60,705 nucleotides of DNA from Streptococcus mitis (GTDB lineage Bacteria; Bacillota; Bacilli; Lactobacillales; Streptococcaceae), in the NCBI RefSeq assembly GCF_946190275.1, contig NZ_CAMHZQ010000014.1, positions 1-60,705 on the forward strand. The letters run 5' to 3'. Positions 23,938 to 34,576 of this stretch are shown piece by piece; within the stretch, counting starts at the first letter, position 1; each line of letters starts with the position of its first letter. The notes beneath the pieces are model-generated. The model saw only the letters and a list, made by a program, of their open reading frames with translations. It did not search any database and was not told the origin of the DNA. Position numbers and translations under genes: made by a program.

Positions 23938-25272
23938 CTACTGAACATTGCTTGTCAAGTTAGACAAGAGACGCTCAAATGAGTATTCATAGGTTTGGAT
24001 GTCTCCTGCTCCCATAAAGACATAGACAGCATTGTCATGGTCAAGGAGTGGTGAAACATTTTCAACAGTAATGACTTGGTGTTTTTTGTTGATTTTTTGG
24101 GCTAGGTCTTCTACCTTAACGTCACCATGGTCCACCTCACGAGCAGAACCATAGATTTGTGCTAGGTAAACAGCATCTGCTTGGTTCAAAGCGTGAGCAA
24201 ATTCGTCCAACAAGGCAATGGTTCTTGTAAAGGTATGCGGTTGGAAGACTGCTACAATTTCCTTGCTTGGGTATTTCTGACGAGCCGCATCCAAGGTCGC
24301 AATAATTTCTGTTGGATGGTGGGCAAAGTCATCGATAATCACTGTGTCATTGACAATTTTCTCAGTGAAACGACGCTTAACACCAGCAAATGTTTTCAAG
24401 TGCTCACGCACCAAGTTCAAATCAAATCCTGCTGTGTAAAGAAGACCAATAACGGCCGTTGCATTCATGATATTGTGACGACCAAAGGTTGGGATGTGGA
24501 ATTGCCCCAAGTCTTGTCCACGGAAGTGAACTGTGAAGGTTGAACCAGTTGTTGAACGAAGAAGCTCACTAGCTACAAAGTCATTACCTTCTGCTTCAAA
24601 ACCATAATAATAAATTGGTGCATCAGACGTAATCTTACGCAATTCTGCATCTTCACCATAGACAAAAAGACCCTTGGTAATTTGTTTAGCATAGTCGTTA
24701 AAAGCATTGAAAACATCCTCTAGACTTGTGAAATAGTCTGGATGGTCAAAGTCAATGTTGGTGATAATAGAGTATTCTGGGTGATAAGGCATAAAGTGGC
24801 GTTCATATTCGTCAGATTCAAAGACAAAATATTTGGCATTGGCCGAACCACGACCTGTCCCATCCCCAATCAAGAAGCTAGTGTCTGTGATGTGAGACAA
24901 GACATGAGACAACATACCCGTCGTTGAAGTTTTTCCATGCGCTCCTGCTACTCCCATGCTAACAAAGTCACGCATAAAGCTACCTAGGAACTCATGGTAA
25001 CGTTTGTAGCTGATACCATTTTGGTCTGCATAGGCAATTTCGACGTTGTTATCTGGACGAAAGGCATTTCCAGCGATAATTTCCATATCACCGTCTAGAT
25101 TCTTTTCATCAAAAGGAAGAATAGTAATTCCTGCCTGCTCAAGACCACGTTGAGTAAAGTAGTATTTTTCAACATCTGATCCTTGAACCTTGTGCCCCAT
25201 TTGGTGCAACATCAAGGCCAAGGCACTCATCCCTGATCCCTTAATTCCGATAAAATGATATGTCTTTGGCAT
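23938..25272 (-). CDS. murC: UDP-N-acetylmuramate--L-alanine ligase
   Basis: 444 residues, cytoplasmic. Adds L-Ala to UDP-MurNAc, the first peptide step of peptidoglycan precursor synthesis. N-terminal [28 protein letters not shown] is the UDP-binding Rossmann part; [15 protein letters not shown] (about 106-120) is the ATP P-loop of Mur ligases; the [10 protein letters not shown] block near residue 310 is the C-terminal domain signature. Sits 10 nt after the upstream conserved gene in a long minus-strand run. Confidence 0.96.
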   Translation of the reverse strand: MPKTYHFIGIKGSGMSALALMLHQMGHKVQGSDVEKYYFTQRGLEQAGITILPFDEKNLDGDMEIIAGNAFRPDNNVEIAYADQNGISYKRYHEFLGSFMRDFVSMGVAGAHGKTSTTGMLSHVLSHITDTSFLIGDGTGRGSANAKYFVFESDEYERHFMPYHPEYSIITNIDFDHPDYFTSLEDVFNAFNDYAKQITKGLFVYGEDAELRKITSDAPIYYYGFEAEGNDFVASELLRSTTGSTFTVHFRGQDLGQFHIPTFGRHNIMNATAVIGLLYTAGFDLNLVREHLKTFAGVKRRFTEKIVNDTVIIDDFAHHPTEIIATLDAARQKYPSKEIVAVFQPHTFTRTIALLDEFAHALNQADAVYLAQIYGSAREVDHGDVKVEDLAQKINKKHQVITVENVSPLLDHDNAVYVFMGAGDIQTYEYSFERLLSNLTSNVQ

Positions 25273-25282
25273 GTTTTCTCCC

Positions 25283-25900
25283 CTATTCTGTAATTCTGGT
25301 CAGATTCAACTCTTGGGCAACCCGACGTTCTTGTTCTGTTTGTTTACTTTTTTTATTGTAGATTTGGCTCTTCTTTAGAAAATCATAGTTGTTTTTCTTT
25401 GGAGCAGGTGCTGACACTTCTTCATTCTTGGTAGGGATAGAATGAACTTCTTCCGCCAAGATATAATGAGACTGGGTCAATTTTTGGCTATATTTGACAA
25501 ATTCACCAGGATTTTCCTTTTGGAAAGGAGCTGTCGGTTGGTTGCCCTGTCTAAGAAGGCCTGATTTAGAATGACGTCTCGCACGGCTGAAATCCTGAGT
25601 TAGATAGTTAGCAGAGCGTTTCTTTTTCAAGTCTGCACGCGCTTCTTCACGCGCCACCTCTGCATAACTCTTTCCTTCTTTTTTAACCCCTAAAGGAGCT
25701 TTTTTAGGTTTCTCGACTTGCTTTTCAATCGGTTTGACTGGTGTTTCTTCAGCAATAGGAGCCCATTCTAAATAATTTTTATCTCGATACTCACCCTTGA
25801 TATTACTGATCAGATCAGACTCATCGTACAAGTTCATGACTGGCATTTCAGTCAACATGACCTCGTCATCTGACACCAATGGAAATCGTTCTTGTTTCAT
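25283..25900 (-). CDS. Conserved streptococcal protein of unknown function
   Basis: 205 residues, highly charged and probably largely disordered: many Lys, Glu and Gln with no membrane segment or signal. A conserved-looking N-terminus ([26 protein letters not shown]) is followed by Lys/Arg-rich blocks ([27 protein letters not shown]). I recognise it only as the small gene between murC and the SNF2 helicase in pneumococcus. Its position suggests co-expression with both. Confidence 0.75.
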   Translation of the reverse strand: MKQERFPLVSDDEVMLTEMPVMNLYDESDLISNIKGEYRDKNYLEWAPIAEETPVKPIEKQVEKPKKAPLGVKKEGKSYAEVAREEARADLKKKRSANYLTQDFSRARRHSKSGLLRQGNQPTAPFQKENPGEFVKYSQKLTQSHYILAEEVHSIPTKNEEVSAPAPKKNNYDFLKKSQIYNKKSKQTEQERRVAQELNLTRITE

Positions 25901-25947
25901 TTTCTATTTCCTTTCAACACTTCATTATAGCGTATTGTCTTGATTTT

Positions 25948-28900
25948 TCAAGTGCTGGCTTCAGAAATTCCCAAAATTTCTCTAATTTCTGCTAGGGTGA
26001 GACTGCCACGTGACTCTGTGCCGTCCAATACTTGTGACACCAGATGTTTCTTCTGTTCTTGGAGTTCCTGAATTTTTTCTTCAATGGTTCCCTTGGTTAC
26101 CAAGCGATAGACCTCAACCGTTTCTTCCTGCCCCATCCGATGGGCACGGCCAATGGCTTGCGCTTCCACCGCAGGATTCCACCAAAGGTCAACCAAGATA
26201 ACCGTATCAGCACCTGTCAGGTTCAGACCGACCCCACCAGCCTTGAGGGAAATTAGAAAGGCGTCCCTTTCCCCTTGGTTAAAGGCCTTGGTCATGTCCT
26301 GTCTTTCCTTGGCTGGGGTTGAACCTGTAATTTTAAAGGAAGTCAAGCCCAAGTCTGGCAGTTCTTGCTCAATTTTTTCCAACATTCCCTTGAACTGAGA
26401 AAAAATCAAGACACGGTGTCCGCCGTCTGCCACCTGTACCAGCAGGTCTCGGAGACTATCCAGTTTGCCACTAGCTCCCTGATAATCCTCCATAAAGAGG
26501 GCAGGCGTATCACAGATTTGGCGCAAGCGCATCAGACCAGATAAGATTTCCACACGACTTCGCTGAAATTCCTGATCTGACACTTGAGCCAGACGCTCTC
26601 GCATCTGTTGCAACTGGGCTAGGTAGATAGCCTTTTGCTGGTCTTCCAGTTCATTTTTATAAACCACTTCAATCAAGTCTGGCAATTCAGTCAGAACTTC
26701 TTCTTTCTTGCGCCGCATAACGAAGGGCTTGATAAACTGAGCCACGCGCTCGGCTGGCAATTTCATAAATTCTTTCTTACTTGGCAAAAATCCTGGCATG
26801 ACTATTTGGAAAATAGACCACAACTCACCCAGATGATTTTCAATAGGAGTCCCTGACAAGGCAAAGACTGACGGCACCACAAATTGTCTCAAGGTCTGGG
26901 CAATCTTGGTCTGGGCATTTTTCATAACCTGAGCTTCATCTAAGAAAAGGAAATCAAAGGCCATCCCCTGATAAAGCTCACTGTCCTGACGGAAGATAGC
27001 ATAGCTTGTCACATAGATTTGATGGCTCTCAGCAAGAATCTCTTCACGACTAGCTTTCAAACCATGAACAACAGCCACATCTAACTGTGGGGCAAATTTT
27101 TGAAACTCATCTGCCCAGTTGTAAATCAAACCTGACGGAGCGAGAATCAAGACTCGACTTTCTTTTGTCACTTGGCTGGTCAAAAATGCAATGGTCTGGA
27201 GTGTTTTCCCCAATCCCATATCATCAGCCAAAATCCCACCAAAACCATAATGATGGAGCATTTGCAGCCAGCCGATTCCCTTTTCCTGATAATCTCGCAA
27301 GTCAGCCTGAACTTGAGTTGTTTGTCGAGGAAAGTCCTCTGGATGCGTCAAATCGTGAGCCAGATTCTGGAATTCCTGTGAAAAAGAAACACGGTCACGT
27401 CCTTCAAAGAGATGGGCTAAACTGTAAGCCAAAGATTTTCGAGTCTGCAATGTCCCATCTTTTAATTCAAATTGCCCCAATTCCCGCAAATTTTGGCTAA
27501 TTTTCTTGGTTTCTTCATCGAAAAAGTAGACTTGATTGGACGAATCAATATAAAAATCTTGATTGTCAACCAAGGCCTGCATGGCTTGGTCAATTTCCTC
27601 CTGAGCAATATCTTGAAAATCAAACTGGATTTCCAAGAGACCTCCCTTGGAAGCAATCTGCACTTGAGGGCTCGCTAGGTTATAGAGTTCTTCTAACTTG
27701 TCTGATAGGTCAACATCCCCGAGTTTTTCAAAGACTGGAATGATGTCATGGAAGAAATGATAGACAGACTCGGCTTTTAAGGCCTGACGCCAAGATTGAA
27801 AATCGGCTTCAAAACCCGCTGCCAAACAGACTTGGAAAATTCTTTCTTCTAAGTCAGCATCACTCGAAAATGGCAATTCTTCTAGCTCTTGTCGGCTAGA
27901 TACCTGTCTATCCCCATAATCAAACTGGATTTCTAAACGAATCCGATTATCCTCTTCCCTGTCAAAATAAAACGATGGAGAAAAAGTTTTGATTTGTAAC
28001 CGTTCTGGAGCTGAGACGGTCCCCATCTGGCTAAAGAGTGTCAAACTGGAAGCCAATTTATCGCGGTCACTGCTATCAAATTGCAGGAATTTCTTTCCAT
28101 GTTGATCCAAAGGCAGAGCTTTGATTTCCTTAAGAAGACGCATCTGCTGGTCTGTTAGAAAATAAACCTGTCCTTTATGGAAAAGCACAGCTCCCTGATA
28201 AAAGACATTGACCCTTGGACTCTCACTGATTTCCATTTCAAAATAATCCGAGTATTCTGTTACTGTAAATGCAAAGAGATTGGCACCAACATGTAAATCC
28301 TGAAAAAGCAAGGTCTGGTAGCTATTCACTTGGTGGTCAAATTGAAAATGGGGTAAGGCCATCAGTAAATTCACCCCCTGCTCAAAAAAGGTCAGAGGGA
28401 AAAAGAGATGCCGACCTTGATTTTGGAAAAAGAGGTCTGGAGCCTGTCCTTCCTCCATCAGTCCCCGCAAGAAAGTCAGAAGTTCTTGGCTGGCCTCATC
28501 AAAGGCTTCCCAAGAAAGAGACTCCTCATAAATCTTGCCAATCATATAAGACTTTCTCTGCTCGACAATCCTTAAAAAAAGTGGAATATCCCGAATAACA
28601 TAGTATTTTTGGCTATTGATTTGGCCGATTCTCAGGGTCCACAAGATATGATTGGTTCCTGCTTCCACTTGCCCCACAGCCGATAATTCATAGGCACGTT
28701 CTGATTTTGGAGACAAGATTCGGTCCAAAAATTTGCCACCCAAGGTCACCTTGGTTTCAACGGCCTCTTTTTCTTCATGACCTTCTTCTAGACTCTGCAA
28801 GATTTCCTGACCACGCTCATCATTTTTTAGAAAATGCTCTAGAGCTGCCAAATGCACACAGTAGCCCCTCTTTTGGAAAAAATCGCAGGCACAAAAAACC

Positions 28901-29046
28901 AAATCATCCTCTAAACTATAGCGCAGTTCTTCTTCTGCCACGCGAGCGTAGAGCCGATTATTCTTTTCCTTGATGATGTCAACCTTACCAGTTTCATAAA
29001 GGGCAACGCCTTCGATACGGACTTTCCCCGGAATCAATTTAGCCAT
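25948..29046 (-). CDS. SNF2-family DEAD-like helicase with SWIM zinc finger
   Basis: 1,032 residues. A SWIM zinc finger lies at about 50-68 (CACDFFQKRGYCVH). A bacterial SNF2-associated region follows; the motor occupies the last half: DDMGLGKTLQTIAFL (Walker A, about 608), FLDEAQ (motif II), and QAIGRAHRMGQ (motif VI, about 960). The protein is predicted to translocate on DNA and displace bound proteins; its precise task in streptococci is not known. A -10 TATAAT with an upstream TGG (29073-29080 region) provides its own promoter after the malY terminator. Confidence 0.9.
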   Translation of the reverse strand: MAKLIPGKVRIEGVALYETGKVDIIKEKNNRLYARVAEEELRYSLEDDLVFCACDFFQKRGYCVHLAALEHFLKNDERGQEILQSLEEGHEEKEAVETKVTLGGKFLDRILSPKSERAYELSAVGQVEAGTNHILWTLRIGQINSQKYYVIRDIPLFLRIVEQRKSYMIGKIYEESLSWEAFDEASQELLTFLRGLMEEGQAPDLFFQNQGRHLFFPLTFFEQGVNLLMALPHFQFDHQVNSYQTLLFQDLHVGANLFAFTVTEYSDYFEMEISESPRVNVFYQGAVLFHKGQVYFLTDQQMRLLKEIKALPLDQHGKKFLQFDSSDRDKLASSLTLFSQMGTVSAPERLQIKTFSPSFYFDREEDNRIRLEIQFDYGDRQVSSRQELEELPFSSDADLEERIFQVCLAAGFEADFQSWRQALKAESVYHFFHDIIPVFEKLGDVDLSDKLEELYNLASPQVQIASKGGLLEIQFDFQDIAQEEIDQAMQALVDNQDFYIDSSNQVYFFDEETKKISQNLRELGQFELKDGTLQTRKSLAYSLAHLFEGRDRVSFSQEFQNLAHDLTHPEDFPRQTTQVQADLRDYQEKGIGWLQMLHHYGFGGILADDMGLGKTLQTIAFLTSQVTKESRVLILAPSGLIYNWADEFQKFAPQLDVAVVHGLKASREEILAESHQIYVTSYAIFRQDSELYQGMAFDFLFLDEAQVMKNAQTKIAQTLRQFVVPSVFALSGTPIENHLGELWSIFQIVMPGFLPSKKEFMKLPAERVAQFIKPFVMRRKKEEVLTELPDLIEVVYKNELEDQQKAIYLAQLQQMRERLAQVSDQEFQRSRVEILSGLMRLRQICDTPALFMEDYQGASGKLDSLRDLLVQVADGGHRVLIFSQFKGMLEKIEQELPDLGLTSFKITGSTPAKERQDMTKAFNQGERDAFLISLKAGGVGLNLTGADTVILVDLWWNPAVEAQAIGRAHRMGQEETVEVYRLVTKGTIEEKIQELQEQKKHLVSQVLDGTESRGSLTLAEIREILGISEAST

Positions 29047-29097
29047 ATTTTTACCTTTACCTTATCTTTTTATTATACCATATTTTCCCCTATGAAA

Positions 29098-29138
29098 ATA
29101 GCCTTCTAGGATGACTTTTCTCCTAGAAGGCTGGATTT
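29098..29138 (-). terminator. malY terminator
   Basis: Twelve-pair perfect stem AGCCTTCTAGGA/TCCTAGAAGGCT (29100-29111 and 29121-29132), followed on the minus strand by ATTTTC and on the plus strand by GGATTTTT. Confidence 0.8.
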
Positions 29139-30305
29139 TTAACGTTTGGCAAAAGTCGTCACAATCCGCTGACAAACTTCTTGCAACAGGGATTTAGGCA
29201 TGGCTACATTGAGACGGGCATGGAGACTTCCTTCCTCTCCAAAATCCAAACCACGGTTAAGGATAACCTTGGCTTCATTTCTCAACAGCTCTTGCAATGC
29301 TTCATCAGTCAGGTCATAGGCTGAAAAATCAAGCCAAATCAAGTAGGTTCCCTGCGGTTTCATAACCTTGATTTTAGTTTCTTTTTCAAATAGATCGACC
29401 ACATAGTTGATGTGTTCTTCAAAGACTTGCTTGAGCTCCTCTAGCCAATCCTTCCCATAGCGATAGGCAGCTTCTGTCGCCAAATAACCCAAGCCTGAAA
29501 TTTCGTGCTGATTATTGGCCAACTGGCGTTTCTGGTAAGCCAGTCTCAACTTAGGATTTTCAATGACTGCATAGGAATTTTTTGTCCCAGCAATGTTAAA
29601 GGTTTTAGTGGCACTAGTCAAGACAATCGCAAATTCTTTAAAGTCAGGGTTAATGGTATTGAAAGAATGATGCTTGTGACCAAAGAGAGCCAAATCTTGG
29701 TGAATCTCATCTGAAACTAACAAAACACCATGTTTTTGACAGAGTTGGCCAATCTTTTCCAACACTTCCTTTTCCCACACACGTCCACCAGGATTGTGAG
29801 GATTGCAGAGGATATAGAGTTTGACATCCTCTTCTACCAAATCCTTCTCCAACTTCTCAAAGTCAATCTCAAACAGACCATCCTTTTCCACCAAAGAATT
29901 GGTAATCAATCTGCGGTTATTCAACTTAACACTGCGAGCAAAAGGTGGGTAAACTGGTGTGTTAATCAGAACTGCCTCGCCTTCTTTTGTAAAGGCTTGA
30001 ATAGCTGTTGAAATAGCTGGTACTACACCCTCGATAAAGATAAGAGCTTCTTTGTCAAAGTGATAGCCGTGTTGTGTCGCTTCCCACTTTTGAACTTCCT
30101 TAATTAAATCATCACTGGCATAAGTATAGCCATAAACCAATTGGTCTGCGTAAGTCTGCACAGCTTGGCGGATTTCAGGCAAGACCACAAAGTCCATATC
30201 CGCTATCCAAGCTGGTAGGACTTCGCTATCCGTTTCCGCCTCTTTCCATTTATAGGTATGGTGCCCTAAACGATTGGGCAGGCTTGTAAAATCATATTTC
30301 CCCAT
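29139..30305 (-). CDS. MalY/PatB-type PLP-dependent C-S lyase
   Basis: 388 residues from MGKYDFTSLPNRLGHH; the open frame extends 13 codons further only through a TTG inside metB, so I start at 30305. A fold-type I PLP enzyme: LPAWIADMDF near the N-terminus is the MalY/PatB signature, NPHNPGGRVW the Asn-binding segment, and SATKTFNIAGTKNSYAVI contains the PLP lysine. The family cleaves cystathionine or cysteine to thiol, pyruvate and ammonia. Lies 7 nt after metB with an AAGGAT site within the metB end, so the two form an operon for sulfur amino acids. Confidence 0.9.
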   Translation of the reverse strand: MGKYDFTSLPNRLGHHTYKWKEAETDSEVLPAWIADMDFVVLPEIRQAVQTYADQLVYGYTYASDDLIKEVQKWEATQHGYHFDKEALIFIEGVVPAISTAIQAFTKEGEAVLINTPVYPPFARSVKLNNRRLITNSLVEKDGLFEIDFEKLEKDLVEEDVKLYILCNPHNPGGRVWEKEVLEKIGQLCQKHGVLLVSDEIHQDLALFGHKHHSFNTINPDFKEFAIVLTSATKTFNIAGTKNSYAVIENPKLRLAYQKRQLANNQHEISGLGYLATEAAYRYGKDWLEELKQVFEEHINYVVDLFEKETKIKVMKPQGTYLIWLDFSAYDLTDEALQELLRNEAKVILNRGLDFGEEGSLHARLNVAMPKSLLQEVCQRIVTTFAKR

Positions 30306-30312
30306 CTTTTTC

Positions 30313-31407
30313 TTATCCTTCCAAGGCTTGGCGCAAATCTGCAATCAAATCTCTAGCATCCTCAATCCCAATTGACAAACGCAAGAGGTCATCTGTCAAA
30401 CCATAAGAATGGCGCACTTCTGCTGGAATATCAGCGTGGGTTTGGGTCGTTGGGTAAGTGATAAGACTTTCCACCCCACCTAAACTTTCCGCAAAAGAGA
30501 AGACCTTGAGACTATTCAAGATATGAGGAATGCGTGTTTCATCCGCTACTTTAAAGGAAATCATGCCTCCACGCCCAGTGTAGAGAACTTCCTTAACTGC
30601 TGGAGAATCCTTCAAAAAGGCAACCACTTCTTGGGCATTGGCTGTTGAGCGCTCCATACGAAGAGACAAGGTCTTGAGACCACGAATCAATTGATAACTG
30701 TCAAACGGAGACAAGACTGCCCCTGTCGTATTAAGATTGTAGAAAAGTTTCTCGTATAGTTCTAAACTATTGGTCACAACCACTCCAGCCAAGACATCAT
30801 TGTGCCCTGCTAGATACTTAGTCGCTGAATGGAGAACGATATCAGCTCCATCTTCAATCGGACGTTGGTAGATAGGGCTGTAGAAGGTATTATCCACCAC
30901 CACTTTGGCACCCTTAGCATGAGCCAATTTTGCTAGTTTTTCGATATCAAATTCCAACATCAAAGGATTGGTTGGTGTTTCGATATAGAGAACATCCACG
31001 TCCTTTTCTAACTCGGCAATCAACTCTTCTTCTGTATTGGCATAGGTAAAATGGAAACGACCTTCCTGTTCCACTTGGTTGAACCAGCGGAAAGAACCAC
31101 CATAAAGGTCACGGACAGCCAAGACCTTACTACCTACTGGAAAGACGCTAAAGGCCAGTACAATAGCTGACATCCCTGAGCTAGTCGCTAGGGCATAGTC
31201 TGCGGACTCAATAGCCGCCAAGACTTCTTCAGCCTTACTACGAGTTGGGTTTTTGGTGCGCGTATAGTCAAATCCAGTAGATTGACCAAACTCTGGATGC
31301 TGATAAGTCGTTGAAAAATGAAGCGGTGTCACCAAAGCTCCTGTCGCTTCATCTGATTTGATACCCGCCTGGGCCAAAATTGTGTTGATGTGTAATTCCT
31401 TGCTCAT
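30313..31407 (-). CDS. metB: Cystathionine gamma-synthase/lyase-type trans-sulfuration enzyme
   Basis: 364 residues. PLP enzyme of the Cys/Met metabolism family: YTRTKNPTRSKAEEVLAAIE near residue 48, SSGMSAIVLA, then VLHSATKYLAGHNDVLAGVV with the PLP lysine near 190. In pneumococcal annotation this gene is called metB. Cystathionine synthase and lyase activities cannot be told apart by eye. Start 31407 follows TTTGGAGGTATTGT. A TACAAT -10 lies just upstream (about 31434-31439). Confidence 0.9.
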   Translation of the reverse strand: MSKELHINTILAQAGIKSDEATGALVTPLHFSTTYQHPEFGQSTGFDYTRTKNPTRSKAEEVLAAIESADYALATSSGMSAIVLAFSVFPVGSKVLAVRDLYGGSFRWFNQVEQEGRFHFTYANTEEELIAELEKDVDVLYIETPTNPLMLEFDIEKLAKLAHAKGAKVVVDNTFYSPIYQRPIEDGADIVLHSATKYLAGHNDVLAGVVVTNSLELYEKLFYNLNTTGAVLSPFDSYQLIRGLKTLSLRMERSTANAQEVVAFLKDSPAVKEVLYTGRGGMISFKVADETRIPHILNSLKVFSFAESLGGVESLITYPTTQTHADIPAEVRHSYGLTDDLLRLSIGIEDARDLIADLRQALEG

Positions 31408-31505
31408 ACAATACCTCCAAATCTATAATAACTATTGTACCACTTATTTTCATCAACTCATTTTCTTCTTTTCAAGAGCTAGTTATAGTTTCAAACTATA
31501 GACTT

Positions 31506-31655
31506 ATACTCTTCGAAAATCTCTTCAAACCACGTCAGCGTCGCCTTGTCGTAGGTATGTTACTGACTTCGTCAGTTCTATCCACAACCTCAAAATAATG
31601 TTTTGAGCAACCTGCGGCTAGCTTCCTAGTTTGCTCTTTGATGTTCATTGAGTAT
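31506..31655 (+). repeat. BOX element, boxA-boxB-boxC
   Basis: Runs from ATACTCTTCGAAAATC to TTCATTGAGTAT with the CGTCAGCGTCGCCTTGTCGTAG core, one boxB and one boxC. Lies upstream of metB, between its promoter and the terminator of the 31723 gene. Confidence 0.9.
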
Positions 31656-31668
31656 TAGCTAGTAAAGC

Positions 31669-31704
31669 TAAAAAGAATCCAGAAAAGCTTCCAGATTCTT
31701 TTGT
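31669..31704 (-). terminator. Terminator of the 31723-32178 gene
   Basis: AAAAAGAATC and GATTCTTTT form a stem with T runs on both strands, directly after the stop. Confidence 0.75.
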
Positions 31705-31722
31705 GAAAATGATTGCTAGGGC

Positions 31723-32178
31723 TTACTTAGACTGAAAGAAATCCTGTTGGGCTAAATAGTCATAATGGTCTTTGTTAAATTGATATTGGCCCACATGCTG
31801 ACTAATCTGACCGACATCCACGGAAAAAATATAGTCTTCATTTTGATAATGCCAATTAAGTCTAACTGTATTCAAGACGGTCTTATAAGTAAAATCTTGA
31901 ACTTGATTCCAGGGCATCTCAAGGACTTGATTAGAGCGATTTTCAGTTATATCACTGATGTCCATCAAGTAGATTCCCTTAGATGTGAATGCTAGAATCT
32001 TAGGCTTCACACTCGACTGAACATAGTAGGAACCACCTATAATGAAAAAATCAATAAAGGATTTCAGCAATGTCTTTTTCTTAAAAGCCATCAGAAAATT
32101 CTTTTGCCCTTCAATGCGACAAGTTGACAGAAATGATGCAATCTGTTTTTCTGTCGCAAACTCCATAATAGCGCCCAT
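31723..32178 (-). CDS. Conserved protein of unknown function, possible PH-like fold
   Basis: 151 residues, no signal peptide. Start 32178 has GGAGGTAACATC at ideal spacing. The sequence MEFATEKQIASFLSTCRIEGQKNFLMAFKK precedes a hydrophobic stretch (FIDFFIIGGSYYVQ) and alternating beta-like segments (LAFTSKGIYLMDISD, VLEMPWNQVQDFTYK). The pattern resembles bacterial PH-like/YokE domains, but no motif settles it. Monocistronic, between aliB and metB. Confidence 0.7.
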   Translation of the reverse strand: MGAIMEFATEKQIASFLSTCRIEGQKNFLMAFKKKTLLKSFIDFFIIGGSYYVQSSVKPKILAFTSKGIYLMDISDITENRSNQVLEMPWNQVQDFTYKTVLNTVRLNWHYQNEDYIFSVDVGQISQHVGQYQFNKDHYDYLAQQDFFQSK

Positions 32179-32435
32179 GATGTTACCTCCATAATGATTA
32201 GTAAATAGGCAGATAAGAACTCTTCACTTAAAGAAGAACTTATCATTTGTTGCATTTTATCTTACTTTTCCAGTAGATTGCACCCCTCCTATAACATTAC
32301 CCTAGCATGTGCATACTTAAATCAACATTGGGTAAATTTTCGAACGTAGTTTCTTATATTCATTATAACATAAATTTAATAAAGCAATTAAAAAATGTAA
32401 GCACTTTTCTTCCAATTTTTCCATCATTCTATATA
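32179..32435. other. Gene-free intergenic region between aliB and the PH-like gene
   Basis: AT-rich, with the promoter region of the 32178 gene at its left end. No RNA gene or repeat recognised. Confidence 0.5.
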
Positions 32436-32472
32436 AAAACGACAGCTTCTTTCGAAACCATCGTTTTTCTTG
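32436..32472 (-). terminator. aliB terminator
   Basis: AAAAACGA and TCGTTTTT form an eight-pair stem with an 18-nt loop just after the aliB stop. Confidence 0.75.
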
Positions 32473-32480
32473 AAAAATCC

Positions 32481-34439
32481 TTATTTGACATGTTTTGCCA
32501 ATTCTTCTTGGGCTTTTTTATTGGATTCTTCTTTTTCTTTCAACCATTTTTCTTTGGCTTTTTCATATTCGTCTTTCGTAACTGTCTTATCTTGTACTTT
32601 GAGGTATTTATATGATTCGACCCCTTTATTACCAGCTAATGAATACGGTGAAGAGAAAGGAACTGTTTTTCTCAATGTTGGTGTTCCACCCCGTGAAACA
32701 TTTGGAATTGCTAGAGAGCTATCTACCAACCAGGCTTGGGCATCTGCATACTTTTCATAGCGTTTTGTAATATCTTGTTCCTTATTAGCATCTTCCAACA
32801 TTTGAGTGTAGATATCCAATCCAACAGCCTTGGCCTTGTCATTGGCTTCACCTGGCTCTATACCTAGATTTTGCATCAAACCACCAGAATTAACATTAAA
32901 GACGTCAAGATAGGTTGAAGGGTCTTGATAGTCTGCACTCCAACCGCCATTGTAAAGATCATAATCTTTCTGAGCAGCAGTTTGAGCCAAATAGCTTGTA
33001 TTGTCAAAATCTTCAGTAGTGAGTTGTTGAATATCAATTACAACATTTTCTGCACCTAAAGCTGCTTCAATAGATTGCTTCATAGAGTTTGCCTCTTGGA
33101 CACCCTTTTTATCAGCTTGGTCAACTGTCATGTCCAAGTGGATAGGGAATTGGACTCCTTTGGCTTGGAGTTCTTTCTTAGCCTCTGCAAATTTAGCCTT
33201 GGCTTTTTCAGCATTGTAGTATGGATCCTGGGCATCTGCAAAGTTGATTCCTTGCCATTCCTTACCATAATTCACCATCTTAGAAGCTACTACTTCACCA
33301 AAGTCTTTTCCATTGATACTTACAAATGTTGGAGGAACGACAAGGTTACGCAAAATCTTAGTTGCCCCCTCTTCTCCTTGAGATTGAGCCCCGTAGGCTG
33401 TACGATCATAGGCAAAATTAATGGCTTGACGGAAGTTTTTGTTAAGAACCGCTTCTTGTGTAGATTTCTTCTCAGCATCACTTGTTTTTGAAGTGAATTT
33501 ATAAGATTTTCTATCTAAGTTGAAGTTTAAGAAGTAAGATGTAGCATCTTGCAGACTATAGATGATATTGTCTTTATTCTTCTCTTTGATTCCTTCGAAG
33601 CTTGAACTATTTGGATAAAGACGAGCATAGCTATAGGCTCCCTCTACATAGTTACGAGCCAGTGCATCTTGGTCACTACCATCATAATAGGCCAATTTCA
33701 CATCATCTACAAAGACATTTTTAGCATCCCAGTAGTTAGGATTTTTCTTGTATTCGATGACCGATTTTGAAACAAAGGATTTCATCAAGAAAGGTCCATT
33801 GTACAAAATGCTAGATGGATCTACCTTCCCAAAATCATCCCCTTTTGATTTCAAGAAATCAGCGTTGACTGGGAAGAGAATGGTTGAAGTTGTTTTTGAG
33901 TTCCAGTAAGGTTCTGGTCGTGTCAAGGTATATTGAACGGTTTGGTCATCTAGAGCCTTAACTCCGACAGTTGAAAAGTCTGTTGTTTTACCAGTGATAT
34001 AGTCATCTAAACCTGCAACGGATTCTTGCACTAAGTACAAGGCTTCTGATTTTTTATCAGCCGCATATTTCAAACCAGTTACAAAATCTTGGGCAGTTAC
34101 AGGAGCATATTCCTCTCCATCTGCAGTATACCATTTAGCATCTTTCCGCAGTTTGTAGGTATAGGTCAAACCGTCCTTAGAAACACTCCAATCCTCTGCC
34201 AAGGATGGGATATAGTTCCCATACTGGTCATTTTCCATGAGCCCATCTACCAAATTAACCACGATATCATTGGTTGTTGCACGGTTTTCTGCTAGATAGT
34301 TCAAACTTGATGGGTCACTTACGTAAACATAGTTATATGTTTTTGACCCTGTGCTAGAATTTCCACAGGCACTTAACAAAATACCTGCACTTAACACGAC
34401 ACCTGCAAGCGTTGCATACTTGGCCTTAGACTTTTTCAT
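32481..34439 (-). CDS. aliB: Oligopeptide-binding lipoprotein AliB
   Basis: 652 residues. Lipoprotein signal MKKSKAKYATLAGVVLSAGILLSACGNSS with lipidation at the Cys of LSAC (residue 25). Then an SBP family 5 fold (PSLAEDWSVSKDGLTYTYKLRKDAKW; NPNYWDAKNVFVDDVKL). The C-terminal EKWLKEKEESNKKAQEELAKHVK is as I remember pneumococcal AliB. It captures oligopeptides outside the membrane and hands them to the Ami permease encoded elsewhere. No permease genes sit next to it, as in pneumococcus. It has a consensus promoter and its own terminator. Confidence 0.93.
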   Translation of the reverse strand: MKKSKAKYATLAGVVLSAGILLSACGNSSTGSKTYNYVYVSDPSSLNYLAENRATTNDIVVNLVDGLMENDQYGNYIPSLAEDWSVSKDGLTYTYKLRKDAKWYTADGEEYAPVTAQDFVTGLKYAADKKSEALYLVQESVAGLDDYITGKTTDFSTVGVKALDDQTVQYTLTRPEPYWNSKTTSTILFPVNADFLKSKGDDFGKVDPSSILYNGPFLMKSFVSKSVIEYKKNPNYWDAKNVFVDDVKLAYYDGSDQDALARNYVEGAYSYARLYPNSSSFEGIKEKNKDNIIYSLQDATSYFLNFNLDRKSYKFTSKTSDAEKKSTQEAVLNKNFRQAINFAYDRTAYGAQSQGEEGATKILRNLVVPPTFVSINGKDFGEVVASKMVNYGKEWQGINFADAQDPYYNAEKAKAKFAEAKKELQAKGVQFPIHLDMTVDQADKKGVQEANSMKQSIEAALGAENVVIDIQQLTTEDFDNTSYLAQTAAQKDYDLYNGGWSADYQDPSTYLDVFNVNSGGLMQNLGIEPGEANDKAKAVGLDIYTQMLEDANKEQDITKRYEKYADAQAWLVDSSLAIPNVSRGGTPTLRKTVPFSSPYSLAGNKGVESYKYLKVQDKTVTKDEYEKAKEKWLKEKEESNKKAQEELAKHVK

Positions 34440-34471
34440 TTCCAGAACCTCCTGATTTAAATATTTGTTTT

Positions 34472-34500
34472 ATTATACAGACTAACTACTTTTTAGTCAA
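34472..34500 (-). promoter_or_regulatory. aliB promoter
   Basis: Minus strand TTGACT (34500-34495), 17-nt spacer, TATAAT (34477-34472); the ribosome site AGGAGG follows before the ATG. Near-consensus for the housekeeping sigma factor. Confidence 0.85.
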
Positions 34501-34576
34501 GTGTTTTTTGACATAAAATTCAATTACTTTCGTTATTTATTCTCTGTTTTACATTTTATATCCAATTCTAACAATA